From positions 186,001 through 250,000 of the forward strand of contig CAZDWZ010000006.1 in NCBI GenBank assembly GCA_964509425.1: a stretch of DNA of 64,000 nucleotides, read 5' to 3'. Of this stretch, positions 50,479 through 60,200 are shown piece by piece; within the stretch, counting starts at the first letter, position 1; every line of letters starts with the position of its first letter. The notes under the pieces were generated by a model. The model made no database searches and was not told where the DNA came from. It was given only the letters and a program-made list of their open reading frames with translations. Both the position numbers and the translations under genes were made by a program. This DNA is from CAZDWZ01 sp964509425. Lineage in GTDB: Bacteria; Bdellovibrionota_C; UBA2361; SZUA-149; CAZDWZ01.

Positions 50479-52582
50479 GTTTTGACTCTGGCGACCTTTC
50501 CTTCAGTATCCCAGGGGTAGCTCCTATCATAGAGGGGAGCAGGAGAGCGTTCATTCCGAGCCCAAGAAGAAGCGAACCCGAGAGAAAAAGTCCAAACTGA
50601 CGAATCGGTAGAACGCTCGATAACGTCGTCGGCAGGAAACCAACGACAAGAATGAGAGCCGTTGAAACAAAAGCTCCGCAGCTCATTTCAAATGCTCGCT
50701 CGGCCGCTTCCTCGTGGGAATTTTTCTTGCGAACCGACCGAAACACCATCGCGTAATGAAACGTATTATCCGAGATCATGCCCAAGGCAACGGCTGCGAC
50801 CATCGCCGCGCCAAGGTTTAGAGCCGGAAACAAGATTCCAACCGCACCAAATGCGATGAGGATTGGAACAAGGCTTGAGATCACACCATAGACTGCCAGA
50901 GTGAAATTTCTAAACACGGCAAGAAGGAGCACGGCAACAAGGCCGAGCGCAGTCACCACTGAGAGCAACAGTCCGCGGGAAAGTCCGAGCGAGGACTCCG
51001 CGATGGCAAGTTCACGAGAACTTGTAAAAAATGCCCAATCCTTGCGCAATTGCGGGGCAAAGTTTGCTCTGAATTTTTCGTCTATTATGCCGCTCAAATC
51101 AATTAAGCCGGCCCCCTCCCTGTCGGTTTCGACGATGATGCGTGTAGCGGTCCTATCCACGGACATTATACCCGGAGGACCAAACTTCGTCGCAGGATCG
51201 GAATCGAACCCCTTTCGCTCAAGAGCTCGACCGAATCGAAGAAAATCACCAGGCGACACGGTCCAGGCGACACCGGGCAATCCACGAAGCTTCCTCGAGA
51301 ATGCATCAATCATTTCGACCTCACTCTCCGAAAAGACCTCTCCTCCATGGTTTTTGAGCAAGACCACAGCAAGCGCATGAGTGCCGGGAAACAGTTCACC
51401 TGCTTTCTGAAAATTCTTGAGCTCGTCGCTGGCCAGCGGCAAAAAGTCAAAGGGGCTCGTGTCGATATAAATTCCGGGAATCGCGCATGAAAAAAGAAGC
51501 GAGATTCCTAATATCGATGCCACCATGCCCCGACCACACCATCTCCCTCTTTTCAACACGAAGCGATTCAGCGAACGTTCAATTTTTTGAACTCGCGTTT
51601 CATCCTTTGGAACGAAAATCGGCGTGATGCTCATTGACGCAGAGCCACTGAATATCGTGCCGAAAATCATGATTACGCCAAATTGAACCACTCCCTGAAT
51701 ATCCAACATCAGCAGGGAGACGAAACCTGCCACCGTCGTGCTGACCGCGAGGGCGACGCTTTCTCGGAGTCCGGCTAATCGGCTGTTATCTCCGTTGCTG
51801 TAAGCCTCGACCAATCGAGCCGAGATAAATGCGCTGTAGGAAGCACCGATAATGAGAAGCAGCGGAAGTGATAGCTCCGAGACCGGAGAAAGTCGTATCT
51901 CCCAGAAAAGCAGAGCTCCGACCAACCACACGAGAGTGAGCATAGGCGGTACGAATACAGCCAATACCGTTCTGAAATCCCTGAAGACAAATACGATCGA
52001 AGCAAGGAGGGTGACGATACATGCGGGAGTCCATTTCCCGTTCTCGCGCTGGACGTTTCGTGTCGCTGCCTCTGAGAGGGAAAAAATGCCCGAACGAAGC
52101 GGGAACAGCTCTGCGTTCTTTTTCACGACTGTCTCGAGTCCATATTCCAGCTTTTTCCTTTCGGAGCCTTCGAGTCCACCGTCTATTTCGACGAGAAACC
52201 TTCCGTGAGAACGGTCGGCGTTCATCAGGCGAATCGGAAACCCAAGGTCCGAATACCCCTCAACGGGAGAAAATACCTTTCGGACTCCCGGAAGCTCGGA
52301 AAGCTCCTCTGAGATCGCCAGGAACTTTTCACGATTCTCATCCGTAAGTTCTCCGCGCGGCGTTGAAATGATGATTGATTCAAAAAGATTGGCGTCGAAA
52401 CGTGCCTCCATTTCGCCCAGCTCCGCCACTGCTCGAGAATTTGAAGACATGAGCGATCGAACATCGCTACTCGACTCTGGAAACGGACCTTGCCGGACAC
52501 AGACGTAAAGAAAGAACGCCGAGACCACAGACCCGAGGAGGAGTGTTATTACTTGGATTGGGCTTCGAGTTTGCTGATTCAT
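50468..52582 (-). CDS. MMPL/RND-family lipid exporter
   Basis: 704 residues with twelve predicted helices in the RND two-halves arrangement: helix 1 near residues 10-27, a periplasmic loop (about 30-185), helices 2-6 (about 187-330), helix 7 (about 357-375), a second loop (about 378-540) and helices 8-12. Sequence style is MMPL, the hydrophobe-exporter group of RND pumps. No fusion partner or outer-membrane factor is encoded nearby. The likely cargo is the lipid made by the neighbouring PKS operon (inference). ATG at 52582; it lies on the same strand upstream of the flavoprotein but separated by the convergent regulator. Confidence 0.86.
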   Translation of the reverse strand: MNQQTRSPIQVITLLLGSVVSAFFLYVCVRQGPFPESSSDVRSLMSSNSRAVAELGEMEARFDANLFESIIISTPRGELTDENREKFLAISEELSELPGVRKVFSPVEGYSDLGFPIRLMNADRSHGRFLVEIDGGLEGSERKKLEYGLETVVKKNAELFPLRSGIFSLSEAATRNVQRENGKWTPACIVTLLASIVFVFRDFRTVLAVFVPPMLTLVWLVGALLFWEIRLSPVSELSLPLLLIIGASYSAFISARLVEAYSNGDNSRLAGLRESVALAVSTTVAGFVSLLMLDIQGVVQFGVIMIFGTIFSGSASMSITPIFVPKDETRVQKIERSLNRFVLKRGRWCGRGMVASILGISLLFSCAIPGIYIDTSPFDFLPLASDELKNFQKAGELFPGTHALAVVLLKNHGGEVFSESEVEMIDAFSRKLRGLPGVAWTVSPGDFLRFGRALERKGFDSDPATKFGPPGIMSVDRTATRIIVETDREGAGLIDLSGIIDEKFRANFAPQLRKDWAFFTSSRELAIAESSLGLSRGLLLSVVTALGLVAVLLLAVFRNFTLAVYGVISSLVPILIAFGAVGILFPALNLGAAMVAAVALGMISDNTFHYAMVFRSVRKKNSHEEAAERAFEMSCGAFVSTALILVVGFLPTTLSSVLPIRQFGLFLSGSLLLGLGMNALLLPSMIGATPGILKERSPESKLIL

Positions 52583-52612
52583 GAGAATACATTGCCGAAG
52601 CTTCGTTGTGAC

Positions 52613-53008
52613 TCAGCAAACAGCAGGTGAAATCGGAGAAACACCGGGGTGGATTTCCTGATGTTCTATCAGTTGGACGACCGCCGGGAAAGTTGGAACC
52701 AACAACAATTCTCTCTTCCAGGCGTAACGGCAATCCCCATCCCGCAAGAACTGCTCATTCACCGAAGCGGCGCCTTCGACGAGGTAACCTGGAAAAAACC
52801 GAACCGAGCTCCCCAAAAGCCGTGAAAAGAACCACCCGGCGAGTACTCGATGCCGCGAAAGATCTCTCCTGGTGACAAACACCGACAACGATTCCTCGGG
52901 ATTATGAGGTATCTCATAATTGACCTCACTCCATTTCGATAAATTATCCTCATCATGAATGAACCTGTCCGGCGTAACGCCGCGACTGAAGCCAAGTTCT
53001 GGAGGAAG
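52613..53008 (-). pseudogene. Start-less coding remnant
   Basis: A minus-strand frame is open and protein-like for about 130 codons (SEVNYEIPHNPEESLSVF, then GWFFSRLLGSSVRFFPGYL and NEQFLRDGD...YAWKREL) ending at the TGA at 52613, but there is no ATG before it runs into the antisense of the DUF465 gene. TTG and GTG codons near 52882 could start a shorter product. Probably the 3' part of a broken gene. Family not recognised. Confidence 0.4.
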
Positions 53009-53011
53009 TAA

Positions 53012-53263
53012 ATGAGCGATAACAAACACGATCTCGCGACTGAGTTCCCGAGCCAGAAAGACGATATTCACCGGTTAAAGATCTCGGACGGTCGATTTCG
53101 ATCGCTTATGGAGCGCTATCACGATCTGAACAAAGCAATTGCCCGCTCGGAGCAGCGGATTGATCACCTGACGGACGTCGAAGAGCAAGATCTCCGCAAA
53201 GAGCGACTGAAAGTAAAAGACGCGCTCTGTTCGATGCTCAAAGCAACACAACCGAAAAAATGA
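53012..53263 (+). CDS. DUF465 (YdcH-like) small protein
   Basis: 83-residue coiled-coil-like protein matching the DUF465/YdcH family by the pattern FRSLMERYHDLNKAIARSEQRIDHLTD, followed by LRKERLKVKDAL. Strong GGAGGAA ribosome binding site eight nt before ATG 53012. These small helical proteins are common in proteobacteria and their role is unknown. The stop overlaps the start of the CBS fragment (ATGA). Confidence 0.85.
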   Translation: MSDNKHDLATEFPSQKDDIHRLKISDGRFRSLMERYHDLNKAIARSEQRIDHLTDVEEQDLRKERLKVKDALCSMLKATQPKK

Positions 53264-53418
53264 GTATGAAAGAACAACACGCACTACAAATCAAAGCGGT
53301 GATGCATCCCGCCCCTCGGAGCATTGGGTCCAATATAACTCTGCGAGTCGTTCTTGAGCTGATGTGCGAGCACCGCTCTCGCCATCTGCCGGTGCAAGAG
53401 CGGAGAGAGGTGATTTGA
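53260..53418 (+). CDS. Truncated CBS-domain protein
   Basis: 52-residue frame whose ATG overlaps the DUF465 stop. Its core, IKAVMHPAPRSIGSNITLRV followed by VLELMCEHRSRHLPV, is the first half of a CBS domain (VM.P.P..I....TL..A..LM.....RHLPV), but the frame ends at TGA (53416-53418) just where G(V/I)(I/V)...D should follow. No continuation is found in other frames. Either a remnant of a CBS protein or a minimal product; too short to bind adenosyl ligands alone. Confidence 0.5.
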   Translation: MSMKEQHALQIKAVMHPAPRSIGSNITLRVVLELMCEHRSRHLPVQERREVI

Positions 53419-53547
53419 CGCAAGGTAGTCTTTTCTGGTGAGCTCCTCTATTCTCGTGCCGAAGAATCGCAGACTCCCCTGACTGACGTCAGAAGAGCAG
53501 GGCATCTCAAGCTGCTTGATTCGGGAACGATAGGAAGACCCCGGACA

Positions 53548-54621
53548 GTGTCTGAAAGCCGCAGGACAAAACTTCATCGATTCTCCTTAGTCGCCTTTGG
53601 AGTATGCGCAAGCGTGTTGATTATTCTTGCTGTGGAGGCGTTCTCTGGGTTTGCACTCACCTCCCGGACAGCTCTCGCTCTCGGACCTTGGATTGTCGAG
53701 CTTCAGCGAGATTACTACGTGGGAGTCGATCAGAATCTGATGAGCTACAACGCTGCCTGCGCTCGCTACGACCGAGAACTCACCTATCTTCTCAAACCAC
53801 CCGGTTGTGACTTCGACAATCGAGAGTATCAAACTAAGGTGAAGGTAAACTCTGCAGGGCTTCGAGACACGGAGGATTCGCTCACAGCACCGTCGGTGGT
53901 CTTTGTCGGAGATTCAGTGACCGCAGGTTGGGGCGTCGAAGCGGCTGAACGATTCTCTGATCTCATCGGAGACAAGATCGGAGAGAAGGTTTTGAATGCG
54001 GGCATCCCTTCCTATGCCACCGGAAGGGAGATTCATCTGCTGAAGCGGCTCGATCTCTCACGAGTTCGAGCGATCGTTCTCCAATATTCCGAGAACGACT
54101 CCGGCGAAAATTCAGAATATGCCGGGAGAAAATTCGTGCTCTCTCCCATGTCGGAAGAAGACTTTGGAAAAGTAACCGACCTTCTCACGAACCGGCGAGC
54201 GTATTGGCCTGGGAAATTCATCAGCTCCTTATATCGATGGTTAAGAAACAGGAATGAGTTTCGCTGGGCCTTCAAATCGCCCGATCTCACGGAAGCGCAG
54301 GAGTTTACGAATTTCGTCTCCATACTCTGCCATCACATTGATATCTTCGAAGGCAAGAGCCTCGTCATTTTTACCGTTACGAGAGGCGGATACTATCAGT
54401 CGGTGTTCTCCGAGGAGATTCGAGCTCGGCTTCGCGAGAACGCGGATTGTCAAAGCAGGGCGGATATTCGAGTTCTGGATATCGATCGACGGCTTTCGGA
54501 TAACGACTTTTTCCTCGTTGACGATCACCCCTCCGCAGTCGGACATCATACAATCGCGACCGCTCTTGTTGACGAATTGGAAAAAATCTCCCATCGAGTT
54601 CCTCTTTCCCAGAGAAAATGA
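53548..54621 (+). CDS. SGNH/GDSL-type hydrolase, membrane anchored
   Basis: 357 residues from GTG 53548. One N-terminal helix (residues 12-29) anchors the protein; the remainder should be periplasmic. The SGNH blocks are present: GDSVTAGWG with nucleophile S123, the glycine in NAGIPSYATG, SEND in block III and DDHPSAVGH near residue 331 providing Asp and His. Members remove or transfer acyl groups from polysaccharides or lipids. The ribosome binding site is weak (AGGA eleven nt away). It is not in an obvious operon. Confidence 0.82.
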   Translation: MSESRRTKLHRFSLVAFGVCASVLIILAVEAFSGFALTSRTALALGPWIVELQRDYYVGVDQNLMSYNAACARYDRELTYLLKPPGCDFDNREYQTKVKVNSAGLRDTEDSLTAPSVVFVGDSVTAGWGVEAAERFSDLIGDKIGEKVLNAGIPSYATGREIHLLKRLDLSRVRAIVLQYSENDSGENSEYAGRKFVLSPMSEEDFGKVTDLLTNRRAYWPGKFISSLYRWLRNRNEFRWAFKSPDLTEAQEFTNFVSILCHHIDIFEGKSLVIFTVTRGGYYQSVFSEEIRARLRENADCQSRADIRVLDIDRRLSDNDFFLVDDHPSAVGHHTIATALVDELEKISHRVPLSQRK

Positions 54622-54963
54622 GTTTTCCTACAAAACGCCACGAATATTCACGGTGAAAGTTCCTAACTTCTCGTTGGGCTTGGGATTCCCTCCGCTTTTT
54701 CCCGAATTCCAAACCTTCGTCCTAAGCCTGTCCGATTCATCGCTCTCGATTGACTCCGCACTCAGTTCCTCTGTATTCTCTCGGCGCTCATTTGTTCTCT
54801 CCATTTTTGCGCATTCACTTTACGCTGTATCACTTCGAAACATTCCGGTAGCACACGCGGTCGATCGACGATTCTCATCCGGGCCGTTTGGGAAGCGGTA
54901 CAGCCCCCCGAACTTGGGAAGGTTCAGATCCCGCGCACTGTCCACCCTCAGGAGTCCAGCAAG
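54622..54963. other. Intergenic region
   Basis: No gene supported. GC shifts from host-like to high at about 54860, ahead of the TolB-like gene. Confidence 0.3.
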
Positions 54964-55896
54964 ATGATGATCCGACTGACGGCGGCGATCCTCGCCGCGG
55001 TGCTCGCAAGTGCAGCCCCCGCACAAGACCCCGACGTCAAAATCGAGAACTCCCCGAAGCTCAAGGGGAAGGCACTCCTCACCCTCGAGATCTCGACGAG
55101 CCGGAGCGAAATCCTCGTTCTCGACCTCGAGGAGAGGAAGTCGAGGACGTTGGTATCGCGCTTCGGCCGCTCGAAGGCGGCGGCGTGGAGTCCCGACGGA
55201 AAGAAAATCGCCTTTCACTCCGACGCCAACGACGGCCACAACCAGCTCTATCTGCTCGACCTCGAGCAGCCGAAGAAGGAGCCGGAGCGGTTGATCAAGG
55301 GGAAGAGCAGCGACGAGGCCCCGCAGTGGCATCGAGACGGAAAACAAATTCTGTTCCAACGAGAACGGAGCACGAGGAACGCCACGTCAATTCTCATCTT
55401 CGACCTCGAATCGAAGGAGATCGCGCCGCCCGTGCTCGACGAGTTTCGGAACTCCGGTCCCCGATGGTCGGAAGACGGGAAGACCGTGGTCTTCGCGCGT
55501 CGTTCCTACAAAAAGTCCGACTGGCGAATTCAGAAGCTCGATCCGGACAAGGCGACGTTCAGCGAAGTGCCGACCATCGACGGCCCGTGTGCACAGCCGG
55601 CAATGTCTCCCGATGGAGAGTCAATTGTTTTCTGTCACGGAGGAGGTGACAACGGGAGCGGCAAGATCCGGCTCGCGATCTTCAAAGACGAGAAGACGAC
55701 GATGCTCACCGACGGGAAATACCGGGACCTCGATCCGGTTTGGATCTCGGACGACCGAGTGCTGTTCGTCCGCGAAGCCGAGAAGAAGGGTGAGCGGTTC
55801 TCGTTGCTGCTCATCAACGTGAAAACTCAGGAGGTTCTCAGCGTCGCAACGTCGGAAAAGCCGATCCGAAACCCCGCGTGGCTCGAAAAGAATTGA
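54964..55896 (+). CDS. TolB-like WD40/PD40 beta-propeller, exported
   Basis: 310 residues. AGGAG nine nt before ATG 54964. A signal peptide (IRLTAAILAAVLASAAPA) is followed by repeated PD40 blades, each with a W(S/H)xDG(K) signature: AAWSPDGKKIAF, PQWHRDGKQILF, PRWSEDGKTVVF, PAMSPDGESIVF. These are periplasmic beta-propellers that bind proteins or ligands. The gene is alone, not beside tol/pal genes. Codon use is strongly high-GC and a long hairpin follows, as with the other orphan genes. Confidence 0.85.
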   Translation: MMIRLTAAILAAVLASAAPAQDPDVKIENSPKLKGKALLTLEISTSRSEILVLDLEERKSRTLVSRFGRSKAAAWSPDGKKIAFHSDANDGHNQLYLLDLEQPKKEPERLIKGKSSDEAPQWHRDGKQILFQRERSTRNATSILIFDLESKEIAPPVLDEFRNSGPRWSEDGKTVVFARRSYKKSDWRIQKLDPDKATFSEVPTIDGPCAQPAMSPDGESIVFCHGGGDNGSGKIRLAIFKDEKTTMLTDGKYRDLDPVWISDDRVLFVREAEKKGERFSLLLINVKTQEVLSVATSEKPIRNPAWLEKN

Positions 55897-55905
55897 GCCG
55901 ACTCG

Positions 55906-55960
55906 GTGAGGCGGTCTCCCCCCCGTTGCGAACCATCGCACGGGGGGTGTGCCGTCTCAC
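55906..55960 (+). terminator. Long hairpin after TolB-like gene
   Basis: GTGAG.CGG...CCCCCCGT pairs with ACGGGGGG...CCG.CTCAC across a short loop, starting 9 nt after the stop. Confidence 0.6.
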
Positions 55961-56004
55961 CCGCGACGATCGCGCGGCTGCCTTCTGCCCTAATGAGCAT
56001 TGCT

Positions 56005-56595
56005 CTATTTGACTCGAGGAGAACCCTGCTCAGCAGTCCCGTTGATGAGCGTGATGATTGTTTTCTGCCACTCTTCTTTGATGTCGTTGTTGCGCTCCTC
56101 CGTATCGAAGAAGTGTACGGTCCAACCCGTAAAAAGCGCAATCGGCGCCACGAGGAATCCCATATGACTGACCCGCATTCGTTTTTGGTAGGAAGTCTGC
56201 GTTCCATTCGAATTGATGTGAACAAGTTTTGTGTCCCAACCGATTGAGCACGGGTAGAGAAATACAGAAAGCAAACACAGGAACGTTTCTCCGTTTTCAG
56301 GTTCATCCGAACGATGCATTCCAATCGGCCTCTGAATTCCCTTCACCGGCTGAAACTTTCCGTCCGGTCTCAAATACGGATACAGCTCTCGGCCGACATC
56401 TCGCTTGTCCCCATCGTAGGCGAAACCCTCTTTGGAGAGTAAGCGCTTACCTGACTCGGAAAGTTTTTCATCGAGGGGGTAATTCTGCGTTGCGCCGCAT
56501 CCGGCACTTATCAACACACTAACTAAACAGACCAGGCGCACTCCAAGTTCGCGAAGAGCCAACCGTCGCATTCGTGTGCTCAAATTGCTCTTCAT
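56005..56595 (-). CDS. Unknown lipoprotein, tandem paralogue 1
   Basis: 196 residues with a lipobox ISAGC (Cys33), so the mature protein should be lipid-anchored. Shares a domain with the next gene: PLD..LS..GK.LL.K.GF and LxPYLRxDG. The shared region suggests a tandem duplication that has diverged at the ends. A later hydrophobic piece (FLVAPIALFTGWTVHFF) might contact the membrane. ATG at 56595 overlaps the stop of the upstream paralogue (ATGA). Function unknown. Confidence 0.75.
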   Translation of the reverse strand: MKSNLSTRMRRLALRELGVRLVCLVSVLISAGCGATQNYPLDEKLSESGKRLLSKEGFAYDGDKRDVGRELYPYLRPDGKFQPVKGIQRPIGMHRSDEPENGETFLCLLSVFLYPCSIGWDTKLVHINSNGTQTSYQKRMRVSHMGFLVAPIALFTGWTVHFFDTEERNNDIKEEWQKTIITLINGTAEQGSPRVK

Positions 56596-57128
56596 TTCAG
56601 CGACTCTTCGGCTTCAGCCATCTCGTTGACGATAGTAAGAATCGACTGATTCCAGGTTCTCATGTGGTACTCATGTTTCGTCTCAGACGATTCATCCGGA
56701 AGCTCGAGACCTGGAAAAACAATGAAAATCGGCATCAGCCAACCAAAGTGCTCCTCGCGATAGGTCTTGTGAAAGAACATCTTTCGTCCTTGAGCATCGA
56801 CGTGCTGCATGTCCATGCTCACCGGGCACCAGGCGGGAAACGTGCAAAGCGTCAGGATACAAAAAATACTATAGGCAAAATCCCCGCAGCCATCCGTCCG
56901 AGTGATGCTTACCCTGCCATCCTGCCGGAGATAGGGGACAAGCCTAGGATCGAGCTGATCGCTCTTCCCCGTAAACGAAAATCCATCTTTCTCGAGGAGC
57001 GCCTTTCCATTTGCAGAAAGCTGGGTGTCCAGGGGGATGACCGTTCGAACGGTGCAGGCCGTGAGAGATATCGTGAGCATGCTGACCAAGACGAATTTGA
57101 GGATTTTTTTCGGGCTCACGGTCGACAA
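56592..57128 (-). CDS. Unknown lipoprotein, tandem paralogue 2
   Basis: 178 residues from a TTG at 57128, which has GGAG seven nt upstream; a GTG nine nt later is the alternative. The signal sequence ends in the lipobox ISLTAC. It shares the PLD..LS..GK.LL.K.GF...L.PYLR.DG domain with the following gene. Several cysteines in a hydrophobic stretch (CGDFAYSIFCILTLCTFPAWC) are absent from the paralogue. Both genes follow the 1111-residue gene by 78 nt and are probably in one operon. Confidence 0.7.
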   Translation of the reverse strand: MSTVSPKKILKFVLVSMLTISLTACTVRTVIPLDTQLSANGKALLEKDGFSFTGKSDQLDPRLVPYLRQDGRVSITRTDGCGDFAYSIFCILTLCTFPAWCPVSMDMQHVDAQGRKMFFHKTYREEHFGWLMPIFIVFPGLELPDESSETKHEYHMRTWNQSILTIVNEMAEAEESLK

Positions 57129-57206
57129 AGCGGCTCTCCAATACAAACGGCATTCCGTTCCCGACTGGAAATACCATTTCCTCCACCCGAGGCCACCTCA
57201 AATTTC

Positions 57207-60200
57207 CTATTGCTGAACCCGAGCGAGCGAGAGGTCCGTGTGTACTAATCGCCACAACGTGCCCTCTCTTTCGTTTTTGGATTGCAGCTCTCTCACCGGA
57301 TCGGAATACAACGTCAACGGCTCTCCTTCTGGAATCCCTCCGCGGCCTCCACCGCGAAAGATCATCAACTGCCACGGAGCGCTGATAGCATCCCGTCGGA
57401 AGATCATTCTCGTCCGGTACGACGCATTGTCACGGGCGGCTGCCGTTTCCAGCACAAAGCAATTCTCATCGATCACTACTCCAGTCCCTCGCCGAATCCA
57501 GGTTTGATCACGGCGCTCGGCGAGCGGAATCGGTTTTCCCCATCCGAAATCCCGGCTGCTCCGGAGCACTTGATAACAACTCTCAACGCTGGGAAGCATC
57601 GGGAACTCACCACCCTTCGCGCTTGGCGTCAGCCGTGGAGCAATCTCAGGGATAGCGATAAACTGCGGCTTATGGCCGTCGAGAACACTTTCTTTTGTTC
57701 GCGGAATATCTGAATTGACGAAACTCGGCTGCTGAAGGAGGGGTGCCGAGGATCTTTCATCAACCGGTTTCCGAGTTCCTTCACGCCGTAAATTGCCGAT
57801 CAAGTTATAGCGTTCACCAATAACTTCCCACATTGCCGCCGTCTCGGGTTTCGAGACGTCGGTCGATGGATCGAAGCGGCTTAGCCGATCGGGCAAGCTC
57901 CCTGTTCTCGCTCGTCCTCCGAGGAACATCAGTTCCCAGCTCGCGTTCGGGAGGGCTCCGTCAGGTAAGCGCCCGAGCATCCTTACGTGATCGGTAATCT
58001 CCGGAAGGTGAATCGGTTTCCCGTCGCGCATCTCGTAGACGAACAGCTCCATGTCGATCTGGAAGAAACGTTCATCGATGAATTTGACTTTGAATTTATG
58101 TCCAGGCGTCTCGCCCTCATAAATCGTACCCACCTGAAACCCCGGAGCCTTTTTCACTCTTTCCACGAACGAGCGGACGGCCGCATTAACCGAAGCCCCC
58201 TTAGAAACAACGTTCTCACCGAGCGAGACGAAACCTTCGACGTTCCCCTGATAGAGATTCCGCCGAGCATTCGTCTCTCCGAGTTTTGCCGTAGTGCAAG
58301 TCCTCAAACGCGCGCTTAGGAAACCTACAAAGAACTCTTTTTCGGGTTTTTCAACGAGATTTCCCGTTTGAAACGCACCCGGCTCGTGCTGACCGTAGTC
58401 AAAATATCTCGCCGACCAGTTTTTTAGCTTTTCATCGCGATGAAAATGATGTTCACCGCGGCCTCTCACGACACCGTTCTCAAGAATCGTCACGGAAATC
58501 ACGACGAAATTCGGATCGGAGACGAGGACTTCATATTCGTGATTTCCCTGGAACGCGAGAACTCGGCCCGTTCCGGTTTCGAGAACGGGCTCGCCATCGG
58601 CGCCGATAATTGAGCTTGCTCTTTCTCGAACGGCCTCGAGGAGCGTTGTTTCAGCAGCATCGAGTGTGAGTCGAGGCGTCACTCGCGGAGATCGAAAGAG
58701 ATACTCTTCCCGACGTCTGTCCATCGGGCTCAGAATCGTTTCGTTTGCAAATGCCATTGTGCAAAGGCGCCAGCCGAGATTCGAGTCGGCGGAGGGATCA
58801 AGAGTGCTCACGGCTTCTGAAACATTCGAAACAAGCGCTGCTGAGCCCGGGGCATCAACCGCAGCCCAGCGGCCAGGCTCGCCGAGCGTCGGCTTTACGA
58901 CTCGAAACGTAAAACCCGAAGCTGTTTTCGTAAAGAGCACGGCGTCACCATCTCTCGCCTCACCGATTCTCCATGTCGTCACCAGCAGGAACTGCGAATC
59001 GTTCAGCTTTACGGTGGTCATCGTGTGGTTCTTTCCATGCTCTCGAACCCTTCGCTCGTTTGTCGAAAGCTGAGAAAGAATCCTCTCCGCATCGGCGACG
59101 GAAGTGCGAGAAAGGTCTTGGGACGGCGCAGAATCTATATCGCAGGTTTTGACCTCTCCCCAAACACTGCGAAGCGTAGGTATCACCGCGCTCGGGCTCG
59201 TAACACTGCGGAGCCGAAAATCCAGATTATTCTTCGCGCCAGGATCGAGGCGCTTCGCCTGCTCCGAAAGGTGATCGAAAAGCGCACGATACTCGCCCGC
59301 CACGGCCGGAACGATCGATGACGCAAATGGGTTCCACCTCATCAGCTCGATACTCCAAGAGTTGTTTTCTTTAGTGAGGATCGCAAAATCCGTTCCCTTT
59401 TTTCCCTTCCACAGCCAAGTTGTCGCTAGAAGCAGCGTGTTCGCATTCAATTTTGCTGCGTGAATCTGATGATCGGCGCCTTGAGAGAAGAACAAACTCC
59501 CTTCGGTGCCGATTTTTTTCACCTGACCGAGGAGCGCTTCGGCTTGAGAGACAAACTCCGCGGGAAGCGGAATTCTCGGACCGCGCTCGGTAACTCGAGG
59601 CCGAAATCCGAAGCCGTTCAACACGGTCTCGATGTGTGTCGACGCGACATCTTTTCTGTCAGGTAGGCTGAGCGGCAAAGGAGCGGGAGGAGACCGGTCC
59701 GGCGGAAGTGCGGCAGCTTTTCCAGTGGGAGGAGGCACCGATGCTCTCGGAGCAGTCTCGGTCGCTACAGCGGGGGAAAAAGAGAGTCCGTGCTTCCCGA
59801 CCGGAACGTGGAAATATTTTACACCGTCTTTATCTCCCGGCTTCCCGATACGAATACAGATGGTCTTATCATTAAACGCTCCTCCGAGTGACGCCGTTCC
59901 GAACTGCGTGGCATTTTGACGAAAGAGAATCGTGTATTTGCGGGAAGTGCCATCCACCTCACTGAAGAGCGCTTCGCCTTTTCTAACCTGAATGCAGTTG
60001 TCGTCGAGAACAGTGGACGGTTCCGTGCGACCCTCGAGCGAAACCCAATTGTTTTTGTTCGGGTCTTTCCTGTCGTAGATTCCAACATTTCCGATCGCTC
60101 CTGGAAGAGAGAACATCCCCACGCCGGTGTCTCCTTGAAACTGAAAGGCGACTTCAGCCGATTCAGGAAGAACGACTTCGAGTGCGATTTCGTGAAACCG

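Noticed and set aside
52613..52883. Intact short gene starting at TTG or GTG near 52882
   Set aside because: Protein-like sequence continues upstream of those codons, so a truncated gene is the better reading.
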